DNA from: Bacteroidota bacterium
Lineage (GTDB): Bacteria > Bacteroidota > Bacteroidia > Palsa-965
Reading direction: 5' to 3'
DNA length: 64,000 nucleotides
Assembly: GCA_013288325.1 (NCBI GenBank)
Contig: JABDCB010000001.1
Span: 1-64,000, forward strand
Notes under the pieces: model-generated
The model's database searches: none
The model's input: only the letters and a program-made list of their open reading frames with translations
Told to the model about the DNA's origin: nothing
Made by a program: the position numbers and the translations under genes
Shown: positions 17,579-26,798 of the stretch, piece after piece
Layout: the number at the start of each line of letters is the position of its first letter
Position numbering within the stretch: position 1 is the stretch's first letter

Positions 17579-18171
17579 ATTCTATATTCAACATCATTTC
17601 CATCAGGCTGGTATTCCTTCCATTATATGCAAAAACACATAGAAATTGAACCTGTCGGAACCTGGATTTTAGTATTGTTTATGGATTAAACCAAAGATAT
17701 GTATTTAAACGGATGGAATTTTTATTCGGTCGCTTACAAACATACAAAAACATGAAATTTCTTACATCTGCAAGATTTGCCTAAAAATTGGTAAAAAATA
17801 GAATATCAAAATCGAAAATATCCAGGTTGCCAAATTGCCTTCGTGTCTGAAAAGCAGGTGCATATTTTAGCAAATACCTGAAAATACTATATGGATTGAG
17901 ATTTTGAGCAGTAAAAAATTGCCACATTTCCTGACGAAAATCATGGCTGTGAAAAGAGATATTTTCCAGAAGCAACGACTATTAAATATTCTAACAGGAA
18001 ATTAACATGTAATGTTATCTAGTTAGGATGATATTTATCGATTAAATTCACAAAATCGGGGCTTCTAAGACATGTGCTTAGAGGACGAAAATTACAATAA
18101 GCGAGGATACTCCTCCTACATATTAGAACCTGCAATTAAGCCGGATCAATTACCCATATTTCAAATTACGA
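17579..18171. other. 593-bp AT-rich intergenic region
   Basis: No convincing gene. On the minus strand TATCTTTG at 17692-17699 could be the -7 box of the signalling operon. At 18064-18082 there is an inverted repeat, TCTAAG-N7-CTTAGA, whose centre (ACATGTG) resembles the palindrome before the Nramp-like gene at 24359-24374. A small hairpin GAGGA-TAC-TCCTC lies at 18103-18115, downstream of the CoA-transferase gene, but without a T-run. Confidence 0.6.
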
Positions 18172-19449
18172 TTAGCAATTAATAAGTGTATAAACCTCTT
18201 TGTCTAATTTTTCCCGATGATCGGGGTGAGCGATTTTAATCAACGCCTTTGCTCTGTCTTTTCTGCATTTACCATAAAGATTGGCTATGCCGTATTCTGT
18301 AACAACATAATGCACATGCGCACGGGTGGTGACTACACCGGCTCCCGGGTGAAGCATATTTACTATCCGTGATTCGCCTTTTGACGTGGTAGCGTGGAGG
18401 GCAATAATAGGCTTTCCCCCTTCGGAAAGGGAAGCACCACGGATAAAATCCATTTGTCCTCCTACACCGGAATACATTATCGATCCAATACTGTCGGCAC
18501 ATACTTGTCCGCTTAAGTCAATTTCTATCGCACTATTGATTGCTACTACTTTTGGATTTTGACGTATAATATGCGTATCATTTACGTAGGCTGAGTCTTC
18601 CATTTCAATTAATGGATTATCATCCACAAAATCATACAATCGGCGACTTCCAAGAATGAATCCGGCAACTATTTTACCGGGATGTTTTACCTTATGCTCT
18701 CCAGTAATAACTCCTCTTTCAACCAGATCAATGACCCCATCGGAAATCATTTCACTATGAATTCCCAATTGTTTATGATTTCTCAGTTCGCTTAATACTG
18801 CATTAGGAATATTTCCAATCCCCATTTGCAAGGTGGAGCCATCTTCTATAAGACCGGCTACGAGTTTCGCTATTTTGATGTCACGTTCGCTTGGCTGGCT
18901 GCTAATGACTTCGGGAATAGGCTCATTCACTTCCACCATGTACTTAAAGCGTGACATATGAACCATACCTGCCCCATGTGTACGGGGCATTTGCGGATTT
19001 ACCTGGGCAATGAGACAGCCTGCGTTCTCAATGGCTGAGGGAGAAAGATCTACAGATGTACCCAGACTGCAAAATCCATGTTTATCGGGTGGAGACACGT
19101 GAAGCAAAGCCATATCGAGAGGAATAACCTTTTTTCGGAACAGCGCCGGCACCTCACTTAAAAAAACCGGAATATAATCAGCCATCCCATTAGCAATAGC
19201 TTTCCGCAAATTACTGCCAATAAAGAAACAATTGGTTTTGAAATGACCACGCAATGATTCATCAGCATATGGAGCAGGTCCTTCCGTATGCATGTGGTAC
19301 AGATTAATGTTTTCCAGCATACGACCATTCTCTACCAAAGCCTTAATAAGAGCCTGTGGTGCAGCAGCAGCCGATTGGATAAAGACGTGGGAGCCGGATG
19401 TGAGTCCAGAAAGTGCTTCGGAAGCCGATACATAGGGCTTGTTTGTCAT
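18172..19449 (-). CDS. Acetyl-CoA hydrolase/CoA-transferase family protein (4-hydroxybutyrate CoA-transferase-like)
   Basis: A 425-residue class I CoA-transferase-like enzyme that should move CoA between acetyl-CoA and another carboxylate, or hydrolyse acyl-CoA, in the cytoplasm. It has the family's N-terminal SGSHVFIQSAAAAPQAL region, the glycine motif MGIGNIPNAVL, HSEMISDGVIDL, and the C-terminal HYVVTEYGIANLYGK and HPDHREKL signatures. Length is normal. The ATG at 19449 is preferred over an ATG 30 bp upstream because MTNKPYVSA resembles family N-termini. It stands alone and divergent from the efflux operon. Confidence 0.85.
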   Translation of the reverse strand: MTNKPYVSASEALSGLTSGSHVFIQSAAAAPQALIKALVENGRMLENINLYHMHTEGPAPYADESLRGHFKTNCFFIGSNLRKAIANGMADYIPVFLSEVPALFRKKVIPLDMALLHVSPPDKHGFCSLGTSVDLSPSAIENAGCLIAQVNPQMPRTHGAGMVHMSRFKYMVEVNEPIPEVISSQPSERDIKIAKLVAGLIEDGSTLQMGIGNIPNAVLSELRNHKQLGIHSEMISDGVIDLVERGVITGEHKVKHPGKIVAGFILGSRRLYDFVDDNPLIEMEDSAYVNDTHIIRQNPKVVAINSAIEIDLSGQVCADSIGSIMYSGVGGQMDFIRGASLSEGGKPIIALHATTSKGESRIVNMLHPGAGVVTTRAHVHYVVTEYGIANLYGKCRKDRAKALIKIAHPDHREKLDKEVYTLINC

Positions 19450-19584
19450 AATAATTAGAGTAAAGCCGGTATCAAACAATCACTTTTATTGAAATGTACT
19501 AATGTTATGCAATATTAAAGCGTTTATAGCGCACTGAAAAAGAGATCAATCAGGTTTGATGTTGAGCTAAATCATTTTAACCTG

Positions 19585-19627
19585 TGATGCTGGTCATGAT
19601 ACCTTGCTGTTGGACTCGGTTTCTTTG
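19585..19627 (+). promoter_or_regulatory. FNR-like operator and -7 box of the tolC-macAB operon
   Basis: TGAT-GCTG-GTCA at 19585-19596 and TTTCTTTG (one mismatch to TAnnTTTG) at 19620-19627. The centres are 33.0 bp apart, the same geometry as eight other promoters in this window. The predicted transcription start near 19635 lies 40 bp before the first ATG. Confidence 0.65.
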
Positions 19628-19674
19628 TATGGTAATTCATCAGAGCCATAATTGTTCATCTGTCGAAGACAAAA

Positions 19675-21162
19675 ATGAAAAAAGACACAAACTATCCCGA
19701 AATGAAGAAGAGAAGGACCATACTGATTTGGAACCCTCTTTATCTGATAATGATTGCCGGAGCCATGATCTCTTTTCAGTGTATCCAAGCTCAATCAAAA
19801 GTTTGGAGTTTGAAAGAGTGTATTAGCACCGCCCTGGAAAAAAACATAGGTCTGAATCAAAGTAAACTGGGTAATGAGATTACACATATTACGTGGGATC
19901 AAAGCAAATACAATCTTTACCCAAACCTGAATCTGAGCGACGCACATAATATCAGCTTTGGACGGGCACTGGACCCTGTATCCTATGAATACACTAACCA
20001 GAATGTTTCAAGTAATGTACCGTCTTTGAATAGTACGGTTACCTTATATAGCGGGATGAAAAACCTGGATCTTATAAAAGAGAACAAATTAAACTATGAT
20101 GCCGGAAGCCTGGATATCGAAAAGCAACAGAACGACTTGACATTAAATGTGCTTGCAGCGTATATGCAGGTGCTTTTGGACGAGGAAGCCGTGAATATTA
20201 CAAAGGAGCAAATGGCATTAACCGCCCAACAGGTAGATCGTACCGAGAAATATGTTAAAGTGGGCAAGTATCCTGAACTTAATCTGTTTCAGGTTAATTC
20301 CCAATTGGCAGCAGACAAATCTGCGGAAGTGGATGCTGAAAACACATTGCAGATTGCAAAGGTAACGCTTATGCAGTTGTTGGAATTGCCGCTTATGCCT
20401 GATTTTGAAATAGAAAAGCCTGCAGTGGAAACGCTTCTTAGTGAAGCTCCGGCACTTTCGACAGAAGATATTTATAAAACGTCACTGGATATTTTGCCTC
20501 AGGTTAAAAGTGCGGCGCTTCGCACACAAGCTTCTGACTGGGATCTGAAAGTATCTAAAGCAGCATTAATGCCTACACTGAGTCTTACAGGCAGTTTACG
20601 CACGAATTATTCCAACCTGAGAAGCCAGGAAACCGATCAGTTGGTTTATCAACGTGAAAATATTGGTTATTTGTTAGGCAACCCACTGCAGCCCGTTGTC
20701 GGTATGGTTCCGACGGACCTTGTCAATATCTCATCCTACCCGGGATGGAAACAGCTCAATGATAATTTTGGAGAAGTACTCAGCTTTTCTCTTACCATAC
20801 CCATCTTTAACAATTTCCAGGTAAAAAGTGCTATTGCCAAGTCGAAGATAAATATTGCCAATGCAAAACTTAATGAAGAAGCAGTTAAAGTGACAATCCG
20901 GAAGTCGGTGGAACAAGCCTATACGGATGAGGTGGGGGCTGCAAAAAAACTGGTTTCAGCCGGTGAGCAGGAAAGATCGGAAGAGCGTACATATGGAGAT
21001 ATGGAGAAAAAATTTAATGCAGGTATGGCGACTACCACTGACTATCTGGTTGAAAAAAACAATTACAATAAAGCGCAACTCTCCAACGTGTCGGCAAAGT
21101 TTGATTATATCTATAAAACCAAGGTTGTTGATTTCTACCTGGGAAAACCTGTAACCTTTTAA
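19675..21162 (+). CDS. TolC-family outer membrane efflux protein
   Basis: A 495-residue outer-membrane factor with a signal peptide ending near CIQAQ and the repeated alpha-helical hairpin pattern of TolC/OEP proteins (WSLKECISTALEKNIGLNQSK at the mature start; TLSLTGSLRTNYS strands; GMATTTDYLVEKNNYNKAQ near the end). It should form the exit channel for the tripartite pump encoded downstream. Translation could also start at the ATG at 19702, which gives a shorter signal-peptide n-region. It is the first gene of a four-gene operon; the next gene follows after 5 bp. Confidence 0.9.
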   Translation: MKKDTNYPEMKKRRTILIWNPLYLIMIAGAMISFQCIQAQSKVWSLKECISTALEKNIGLNQSKLGNEITHITWDQSKYNLYPNLNLSDAHNISFGRALDPVSYEYTNQNVSSNVPSLNSTVTLYSGMKNLDLIKENKLNYDAGSLDIEKQQNDLTLNVLAAYMQVLLDEEAVNITKEQMALTAQQVDRTEKYVKVGKYPELNLFQVNSQLAADKSAEVDAENTLQIAKVTLMQLLELPLMPDFEIEKPAVETLLSEAPALSTEDIYKTSLDILPQVKSAALRTQASDWDLKVSKAALMPTLSLTGSLRTNYSNLRSQETDQLVYQRENIGYLLGNPLQPVVGMVPTDLVNISSYPGWKQLNDNFGEVLSFSLTIPIFNNFQVKSAIAKSKINIANAKLNEEAVKVTIRKSVEQAYTDEVGAAKKLVSAGEQERSEERTYGDMEKKFNAGMATTTDYLVEKNNYNKAQLSNVSAKFDYIYKTKVVDFYLGKPVTF

Positions 21163-21167
21163 AGACC

Positions 21168-22376
21168 ATGAAGAAAAACATCATTATTATTTCTGTGATT
21201 GCCATTGTAATGGCTGCAGGATATTATTACTATACCAGGAAGAAGAGTGAAACGCTTCCACTTTGGAAAACAGCTAAGGTTGAAAAAGGCCTTCTTGTTC
21301 AGTATGTAACTGCTACTGGATCGGTGGCTGCCGATACAACGGTACAGGTTGGAACACAAGTCTCGGGTATTATTGCGAAAATACTAGTGGACTTTAATTC
21401 CATCGTTAAATACGGACAGATTGTGGCGGTATTGGATACTACTTTTTTGTATGCCTCTAAGGAAGACGCGGATGCAACATTGCAAAAGGCTATTGTACAG
21501 ACAGAAGAAATGAAACGCGAGCTGGATCGTACAAAAGCGCTTTTCGAACAAAAGGTAGCTGATCAGGCAGATTATGACCTGGCTATATATAATTATCAAA
21601 GCGCTAAAAACGGAGAACGGTCTGCAAAAGCACAATATGACAGAGCCGTCATTAATCTGAGATATGCGACTATTCAGGCGCCGGTAAGTGGAACGGTTAT
21701 TTCAAGAAACGTGGATGTAGGGCAAACGGTTATTTCCAGTTTTAACGCTCCAACCTTATTCAGTATTGCGAATGATCTTACCAAAATGCAGGTGCAGGCC
21801 AATGTGGACGAAGCCGATATTGGCCAGGTAAAGGAAGGACAGGATGTTGAATTTACCGTCGACGCCTATGCGGATGATGTTTTTCATGGAAAAGTGCAGC
21901 AAATACGGATTCAGCCGGTAATGGTTCAGAATGTGGTGAACTATGTAGTCATAATTGATGTCCCCAATAAGGATGGAAGATTATTACCTGGTTTGACGGC
22001 GAATATCAGGATCCGGGTAAATGCCAGGGATAGTATCATGAAAGTTCCGGTTAATGCACTTCATTTTAATCCGCCGGCAGACTACCCGGGTAGCATTAAG
22101 ATTCCGGACTCCATATTGAGTAAATCGGAAAGTTTGATTTCCCCACCGAATGAGGACGTTCATAAAAAAACGTTTGTTGTCTGGGTTAAGTCTGGACCTT
22201 ATATATATCCGATACGGGTCAATGCCGGTATCAGCGACGGCTTGGTAACGGAAGTAAGCGGCAAACTGAAAGCCGGAGATGAAGTGGCAATTGGAGTACT
22301 TGCGCAGGCAGCAGCAGTTGTAACGCAGAAAAGTCCATTTATGCCAACCTTTCAGCAACATCGGAAAACACCCTGA
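21168..22376 (+). CDS. MacA-like periplasmic adaptor (HlyD/RND-MFP family)
   Basis: A 402-residue membrane-fusion protein. It has an N-terminal membrane anchor (about residues 5-22), the biotinyl-lipoyl half VTATGSVAADTTVQVGTQVSG, a coiled-coil hairpin of about 75 residues (YASKEDADATLQKA...), the second lipoyl half ATIQAPVSGTVISRNVDVGQTV and beta-barrel domains (NVDEADIGQVKEGQDVEFTVDAY). It should couple the TolC channel to the MacB-type ABC transporter. It starts 5 bp after tolC and ends 3 bp before the ATPase gene. The gene symbol is withheld because several MacA-like families exist. Confidence 0.9.
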   Translation: MKKNIIIISVIAIVMAAGYYYYTRKKSETLPLWKTAKVEKGLLVQYVTATGSVAADTTVQVGTQVSGIIAKILVDFNSIVKYGQIVAVLDTTFLYASKEDADATLQKAIVQTEEMKRELDRTKALFEQKVADQADYDLAIYNYQSAKNGERSAKAQYDRAVINLRYATIQAPVSGTVISRNVDVGQTVISSFNAPTLFSIANDLTKMQVQANVDEADIGQVKEGQDVEFTVDAYADDVFHGKVQQIRIQPVMVQNVVNYVVIIDVPNKDGRLLPGLTANIRIRVNARDSIMKVPVNALHFNPPADYPGSIKIPDSILSKSESLISPPNEDVHKKTFVVWVKSGPYIYPIRVNAGISDGLVTEVSGKLKAGDEVAIGVLAQAAAVVTQKSPFMPTFQQHRKTP

Positions 22377-22379
22377 ACC

Positions 22380-23141
22380 ATGGAAAAGAAAACAATCATA
22401 CAGGTAAAAAATATCTGGAAAGTGTATAAGACAGGCGACATGGAGATGAATGCCTTGAGCGATGTTTCACTGGAAGTGAAACAAGGAGACTTTGTAGCTA
22501 TTATGGGTGCAAGCGGATCAGGAAAGTCAACGTTTATGAATATTCTGGGATGTCTGGATTATCCTACGAAAGGAGAATATTATATAGACGGGGCCGATGC
22601 ATTAAAAATGGACCGGAACGAATTAGCCGATCTGAGGAATAGAAAAATCGGATTTATATTCCAGTCATTTAATATTCTGGCCCGTACATCAGCTATTGAA
22701 AATGTGGAGTTGCCGCTTCTGTATAACAATCGTTTCAATGCAAAAGAGAGAAGAGAAAAAGCATTGAAAGCGCTTACCGCGGTTGGTCTGGGAGATCGGA
22801 TAAACTCGATGCCCAATCAGCTATCCGGCGGCCAGCAGCAACGTGTTGCGGTTGCAAGGGCATTAATCAACGATCCCGTGGTTATTATGGCCGATGAGCC
22901 TACCGGTAACCTGGATACGCGTACCAGTTATGAGATTATGCAAATTTTTCAGGAGCTGAATGACAGTGGTATCACCTTTATAATGGTAACACACGAACCC
23001 GATATTGCACAATGCGCCCAGAGTAATGTCATGTTCAGAGACGGGCAGATTATCTCCAATCAGCCGGTGAGTAACCGTAAGATAGCTTCTGAAGAATTGA
23101 AGGTGATTCCGGATAATCGTATCAAAAAAGAAGCGGTATGA
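22380..23141 (+). CDS. MacB/LolD-type ABC transporter ATP-binding protein
   Basis: A 253-residue ATPase with Walker [11 protein letters not shown]-loop FIFQSFNIL, signature [15 protein letters not shown], Walker [14 protein letters not shown] and H-loop MVTHEPD. The sequence is of the MacB/LolD/FtsE branch, which drives mechanotransmission rather than import. The permease is a separate protein whose ATG overlaps this stop by 4 bp, so the E. coli MacB single-chain arrangement is split here, as is usual in Bacteroidota. Confidence 0.93.
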   Translation: MEKKTIIQVKNIWKVYKTGDMEMNALSDVSLEVKQGDFVAIMGASGSGKSTFMNILGCLDYPTKGEYYIDGADALKMDRNELADLRNRKIGFIFQSFNILARTSAIENVELPLLYNNRFNAKERREKALKALTAVGLGDRINSMPNQLSGGQQQRVAVARALINDPVVIMADEPTGNLDTRTSYEIMQIFQELNDSGITFIMVTHEPDIAQCAQSNVMFRDGQIISNQPVSNRKIASEELKVIPDNRIKKEAV

Positions 23142-24361
23142 GAATAATGAACCTTATCAAAGTAGCGGGTCGCAGTTTAAGCAAAAACAAACTGCGTACT
23201 TTTCTCACGATGCTGGGTATCATCATTGGGGTAGGCTCTGTTATTGCCATGCTGGCTATTGGAGAAGGATCCAGGCAAAATATCCAGGCCTCTGTTGCAA
23301 GTCTTGGAACTAATTCGATTATGATCTTCCCTGGCTCTGTCAATCAGGGTGGAGTGAGAATGGGGGCAGGTTCATATTCCACTCTTACGGTGAAGGATGC
23401 CGAGGCAATTATGGTCCGATGCGATTTAGTCAGCCAGATTACCCCGGTTGTGAGTAAGAGTGTACAGGTCATTGCAGGTCCACAAAACTGGAGAACCATG
23501 TTGGTGGGAGCGAATATTGAATATCTCTCTATTCGAAATTTAAATGTGGCGGAGGGCAGCGCTTATACACTTGCTGATGACCGGGCAGCAGCTAAAGTTT
23601 GTATTGTAGGGCAAACGGTCTCCGATAATATTTTTGGAGAAGGAAAGGACCCTGTTGGGCAGTCCATTCGTATTAATAGTATCCCTTTTCGTATTATAGG
23701 ATTGTTGGAGAAAAAAGGGCAAAACACTTTCGGGCAGGATCAGGATGATATTATCATTGCGCCTTTTTCAACTGTTCAGAAAAGGCTAATGACATCTTCC
23801 ATATTCATCAGCAGCATTTTTGCTTCGGGAGAATCCGAGAAGGTGATTGATCAGGCAAAGGATGTCATAGGAACAATACTCCGCGAGCAGCATAAACTTA
23901 CCCCCCATGATGACGATGACTTTACTGTCCGGAGTCAATCGGATATTGCAAATATTTTTGGATCTATTTCAAAAATCATGACCATTCTTTTAGCCAGCAT
24001 AGCCAGCATCTCATTACTTGTGGGTGGCATAGGGATTATGAATATTATGCTTGTATCAGTTACCGAACGAACAAGGGAAATAGGAATCCGTATGGCAATA
24101 GGTGCCAAAGGAAGGGATGTGCTTATTCAGTTTATGATTGAAGCTGTTTTTATCAGCTTTTTAGGGGGTCTTATAGGAGTGGCATTGGGAATGATTACTT
24201 CCGGCTTGGTTGCAACGTTTGGCGGTTGGCCGGTGGTTATTACTTCTACGTCTATCCTTCTTTCATTTGCTTTTTCCGCTGCAGTCGGTATTTTCTTCGG
24301 GTGGTATCCAGCCCGTAAAGCAGCGAGTCTGAATCCTATAGATGCTTTGCGGTACGAATAA
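23138..24361 (+). CDS. MacB-type ABC transporter permease (MacB_PCD-FtsX)
   Basis: A 407-residue permease with TM1 (LGIIIGVGSVIAMLAIGEGS), a large periplasmic MacB_PCD domain (about residues 45-280) and three C-terminal membrane segments with the FtsX motif ERTREIGIRMAIGA and the ending WYPARKAASLNPIDALRYE. With the ATPase, adaptor and TolC proteins it forms a complete tripartite exporter, perhaps for a peptide, lipid or macrolide-like compound. It ends in a TAA that is part of a 16-bp palindrome. Confidence 0.93.
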   Translation: MRIMNLIKVAGRSLSKNKLRTFLTMLGIIIGVGSVIAMLAIGEGSRQNIQASVASLGTNSIMIFPGSVNQGGVRMGAGSYSTLTVKDAEAIMVRCDLVSQITPVVSKSVQVIAGPQNWRTMLVGANIEYLSIRNLNVAEGSAYTLADDRAAAKVCIVGQTVSDNIFGEGKDPVGQSIRINSIPFRIIGLLEKKGQNTFGQDQDDIIIAPFSTVQKRLMTSSIFISSIFASGESEKVIDQAKDVIGTILREQHKLTPHDDDDFTVRSQSDIANIFGSISKIMTILLASIASISLLVGGIGIMNIMLVSVTERTREIGIRMAIGAKGRDVLIQFMIEAVFISFLGGLIGVALGMITSGLVATFGGWPVVITSTSILLSFAFSAAVGIFFGWYPARKAASLNPIDALRYE

Positions 24362-24374
24362 GCACATGTGCTTA
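24359..24374. promoter_or_regulatory. 16-bp perfect palindrome in front of the Nramp-like gene
   Basis: TAAGCACATGTGCTTA reads the same on both strands. It begins with the stop codon of the permease gene. A -7-like TATCTTCG at 24383-24390 follows, so the palindrome occupies the -33 zone, a position suited to a repressor or activator of the metal-carrier gene. It has no following T-run, so a terminator is unlikely. A related inverted repeat occurs at 18064-18082. Confidence 0.45.
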
Positions 24375-24415
24375 AACAAACGTATCTTCGGTTAGAACTA
24401 CAGAGAAATAGGCTA

Positions 24416-25696
24416 ATGGAAAAAAGGAGTCGCGCTTATCGGATTAACGGAAGAGTCAGAAGGTTGTGGAAGGTGCTTGGCCCCGGACTGATAACAGGCA
24501 GCAGTGACGACGATCCATCTGGTATAGCTACCTATTCACAAGCAGGGGCTGGTTTTGGCTTCGCTACTTTATGGAGCGCACTGATCACATTTCCTTTAAT
24601 GGCCTCGATTCAGGAAATGTGTGCAAGAATAGGCCTGGTGACCGGCGAAGGTCTTGCTACCATCATCCGAAAAAATTATAAAAAGGGTACACTTTACCTC
24701 ATGCTCATCCTGAGCCTTCCGGCTATTGTTCTCAATATCGGAGCTGATATAGCCGGAATGGGTGCTGTTGCCAATCTTCTTTGTCCGGGAATTCCGTCTT
24801 TCATTTTCAGCATTTTCATAACCGCATTGTTGATCGTGTGTATTGTATACCTGCCATACAAGCGTATTGCTGCGGTGATGAAATATCTGTGTCTTACGCT
24901 GCTTGCCTATGTATTAGTTCCTTTAATTGTAAAAACAGATTGGTCCGGCGCCCTGAGAGAATCATTTCTTCCCCACATTCATTTTAATAAAGAATATGCT
25001 GCTATCCTGGTAGCTATCCTGGGTACCACAATTTCCCCGTATCTTTTTATCTGGCAAACTTCTATGGAGGTAGAAGACATGAAAAAGAAGCAGGGAGGTG
25101 CGATCATAAACAACCGAATCATACATAATATGCGTCTGGATGTAGGTTATGGCATGTTCTATTCGAACCTGATCATGTATTTTATCATTCTGGCTTGCGG
25201 TACTGTTTTGTTTAGTGCCGGTATCCGGCAAATAGATACGGTAGATCAGGCAGCCCTGGCTCTTAAACCTCTTGCTGGAGATTTTTCATACGCACTCTTC
25301 TCCCTGGGTGTCATTGGTACCGGTTTTCTGGCTATTCCGGTTCTGGCGGTATCGTTGTCTTATGCATTGTCAGAAACATTCGAATGGAAAGAAGGTTTGG
25401 ACAAGAAATACAAAGAGGCAAAACCTTTTTACGGAGTTATAATTGTTTCACTCATCGTAGGCCTCGGCATTAATTTTTTGGGAATAAGTCCCATTAAAGC
25501 ACTCATTTATACAGCTGTTTTGTATGGCTTGACGGCACCTGGTTTAATTGCAATCATTCTTATTATTTGTAACAACAAGAAAATCATGGGAAACCGCACC
25601 AATGGATGGTTTTCGAATATCCTTGGGATTGTTACCTTTCTTCTGATGACCGTTAGCGGTATTGCAATGATCTGGTTCTATTGTTTCCCTTCCTGA
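24416..25696 (+). CDS. Nramp-related divalent cation transporter, non-canonical metal site
   Basis: A 426-residue inner-membrane protein with about 11 membrane segments. The TM1 motif reads DDDPSGIATYSQ where classic Nramp proteins have DPGN. The TM6 position reads GTTISPYLFIWQ in place of the MPHN motif, so the metal-coordinating methionine is missing. That places it in an Nramp-like branch of uncertain substrate (Mg2+ or another hard cation is possible by analogy with NrmT proteins). The ATG at 24416 was chosen over an upstream GTG that would overlap the palindrome. It may be cotranscribed with the efflux genes or use the -7-like box at 24383. Confidence 0.8.
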   Translation: MEKRSRAYRINGRVRRLWKVLGPGLITGSSDDDPSGIATYSQAGAGFGFATLWSALITFPLMASIQEMCARIGLVTGEGLATIIRKNYKKGTLYLMLILSLPAIVLNIGADIAGMGAVANLLCPGIPSFIFSIFITALLIVCIVYLPYKRIAAVMKYLCLTLLAYVLVPLIVKTDWSGALRESFLPHIHFNKEYAAILVAILGTTISPYLFIWQTSMEVEDMKKKQGGAIINNRIIHNMRLDVGYGMFYSNLIMYFIILACGTVLFSAGIRQIDTVDQAALALKPLAGDFSYALFSLGVIGTGFLAIPVLAVSLSYALSETFEWKEGLDKKYKEAKPFYGVIIVSLIVGLGINFLGISPIKALIYTAVLYGLTAPGLIAIILIICNNKKIMGNRTNGWFSNILGIVTFLLMTVSGIAMIWFYCFPS

Positions 25697-25916
25697 TAAT
25701 AATCAGTCTCCTTACAAAGGAATGTCATTTTCTGCGAGCCTCTGTCTTCCTACTTTTATTCTAATAAATAAAATGGAAAACATAGAGGGGGTGTATGATA
25801 CGCTGGGTAAGTAGTGGTATGCAATTGCCGGCCTTTACTTTCGCTCGCCTGGCTGATTCCTTCCAAAGTACATCCTTACCTGTCCCTCCAAGGGTGGCTT
25901 TAAATAAATCAAAGGA

Positions 25917-25981
25917 TGATTTACATCACGTAAACATCTGACCATCCTCATAAACAGGCCAAGTTCACCTGCCTACATTTA
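25917..25981 (+). promoter_or_regulatory. Tandem FNR-like operators and -7 box of the mlaEFD-ccoI unit
   Basis: Sites TGAT-TTAC-ATCA (25917-25928) and TGAC-CATC-CTCA (25939-25950, one mismatch) are exactly 22 bp apart. The -7-like TACATTTA (25974-25981) is centred 33.0 bp after the second. The predicted start near 25989 gives a 19-nt leader before the ATG at 26008. The rest of the 311-bp gap (25697-25916) shows only a weak hairpin near 25710-25725 and no gene. Confidence 0.7.
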
Positions 25982-26007
25982 TCATCATAATATTTAGCAT
26001 TTAAAAT

Positions 26008-26790
26008 ATGGATACCAATAATGCATTTCTGCGTCCTGTAAAAAGCTTCCTGGTAGAAGCAGGGGAGCTCTCTGCATTTGCCTGGAGATTTATCCGAGAA
26101 GGATTTAAACCACCCTATGAATATGGCGAGTTGCTTAGACAGTCCTATGAAATAGGTTATCGTTCTATTCCTTTAGTATCGTTTACAGCATTTATTATGG
26201 GATTGGTTATAACCATCCAGTCTCATCCGGCTCTGGAAGCTTTTGGTGCAGAATCCTGGTTGCCTTCTATTGTTTCAGAATCGCTTGTAAGGGAAATAAC
26301 CCCGGTTATTACAGCACTTATTTGTGCCGGTAAAGTGGGATCAAGTATTGGAGCAGAGATTGGATCTATGAAAGTAACCGAACAAATTGATGCTATGGAG
26401 GTATCAGGAACCAACCCATTTAAATATCTCGTGGCTACCCGGATTATTTCTACTACCCTCATGTTGCCCCTGCTGGTCATATTCGGTGATGTAGTGGCCC
26501 TTTACGGAGGATACCTGGGGGTTAATATCAGAGGAGTCACCAGTATGAATCTGTTCTGGACACAAGTATTTAACAAGCTGGAGTTCGGAGATGTGTTCCC
26601 TTCCATTATAAAATCAATTTTTTTCGGGTTTGTAATCGGAGTGGTTGGGACATACAAAGGATATACCACTAAAAATGGAACAGAGGGAGTAGGAAGATCA
26701 GCAAATGCTGCAGTTGTGATTGCTTCTTTTGTTGTTTTTATTGTCGATTTGCTGGCGGCTCAAATAGCGGACATACTTCAACTGACATAA
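26008..26790 (+). CDS. mlaE: MlaE-family ABC transporter permease
   Basis: A 260-residue inner-membrane permease of the phospholipid/MCE transport system. Typical family segments are visible: FTAFIMGLVITIQS, the conserved cytoplasmic loop GKVGSSIGAEIGSMKVTEQIDAMEVSGTNP (read in parts) and LVATRI. With MlaF and an MCE protein it moves phospholipids between inner and outer membrane and so keeps outer-membrane asymmetry. No mlaB or mlaC is adjacent. The ATPase gene follows after 8 bp. Confidence 0.93.
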   Translation: MDTNNAFLRPVKSFLVEAGELSAFAWRFIREGFKPPYEYGELLRQSYEIGYRSIPLVSFTAFIMGLVITIQSHPALEAFGAESWLPSIVSESLVREITPVITALICAGKVGSSIGAEIGSMKVTEQIDAMEVSGTNPFKYLVATRIISTTLMLPLLVIFGDVVALYGGYLGVNIRGVTSMNLFWTQVFNKLEFGDVFPSIIKSIFFGFVIGVVGTYKGYTTKNGTEGVGRSANAAVVIASFVVFIVDLLAAQIADILQLT

Positions 26791-26798
26791 ATAGTATC

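Noticed and set aside
17781-17975. 64-codon minus-strand frame in the 17.6-18.2 kb gap
   Set aside because: No recognisable features, no promoter, and codon composition close to that of the surrounding AT-rich DNA.
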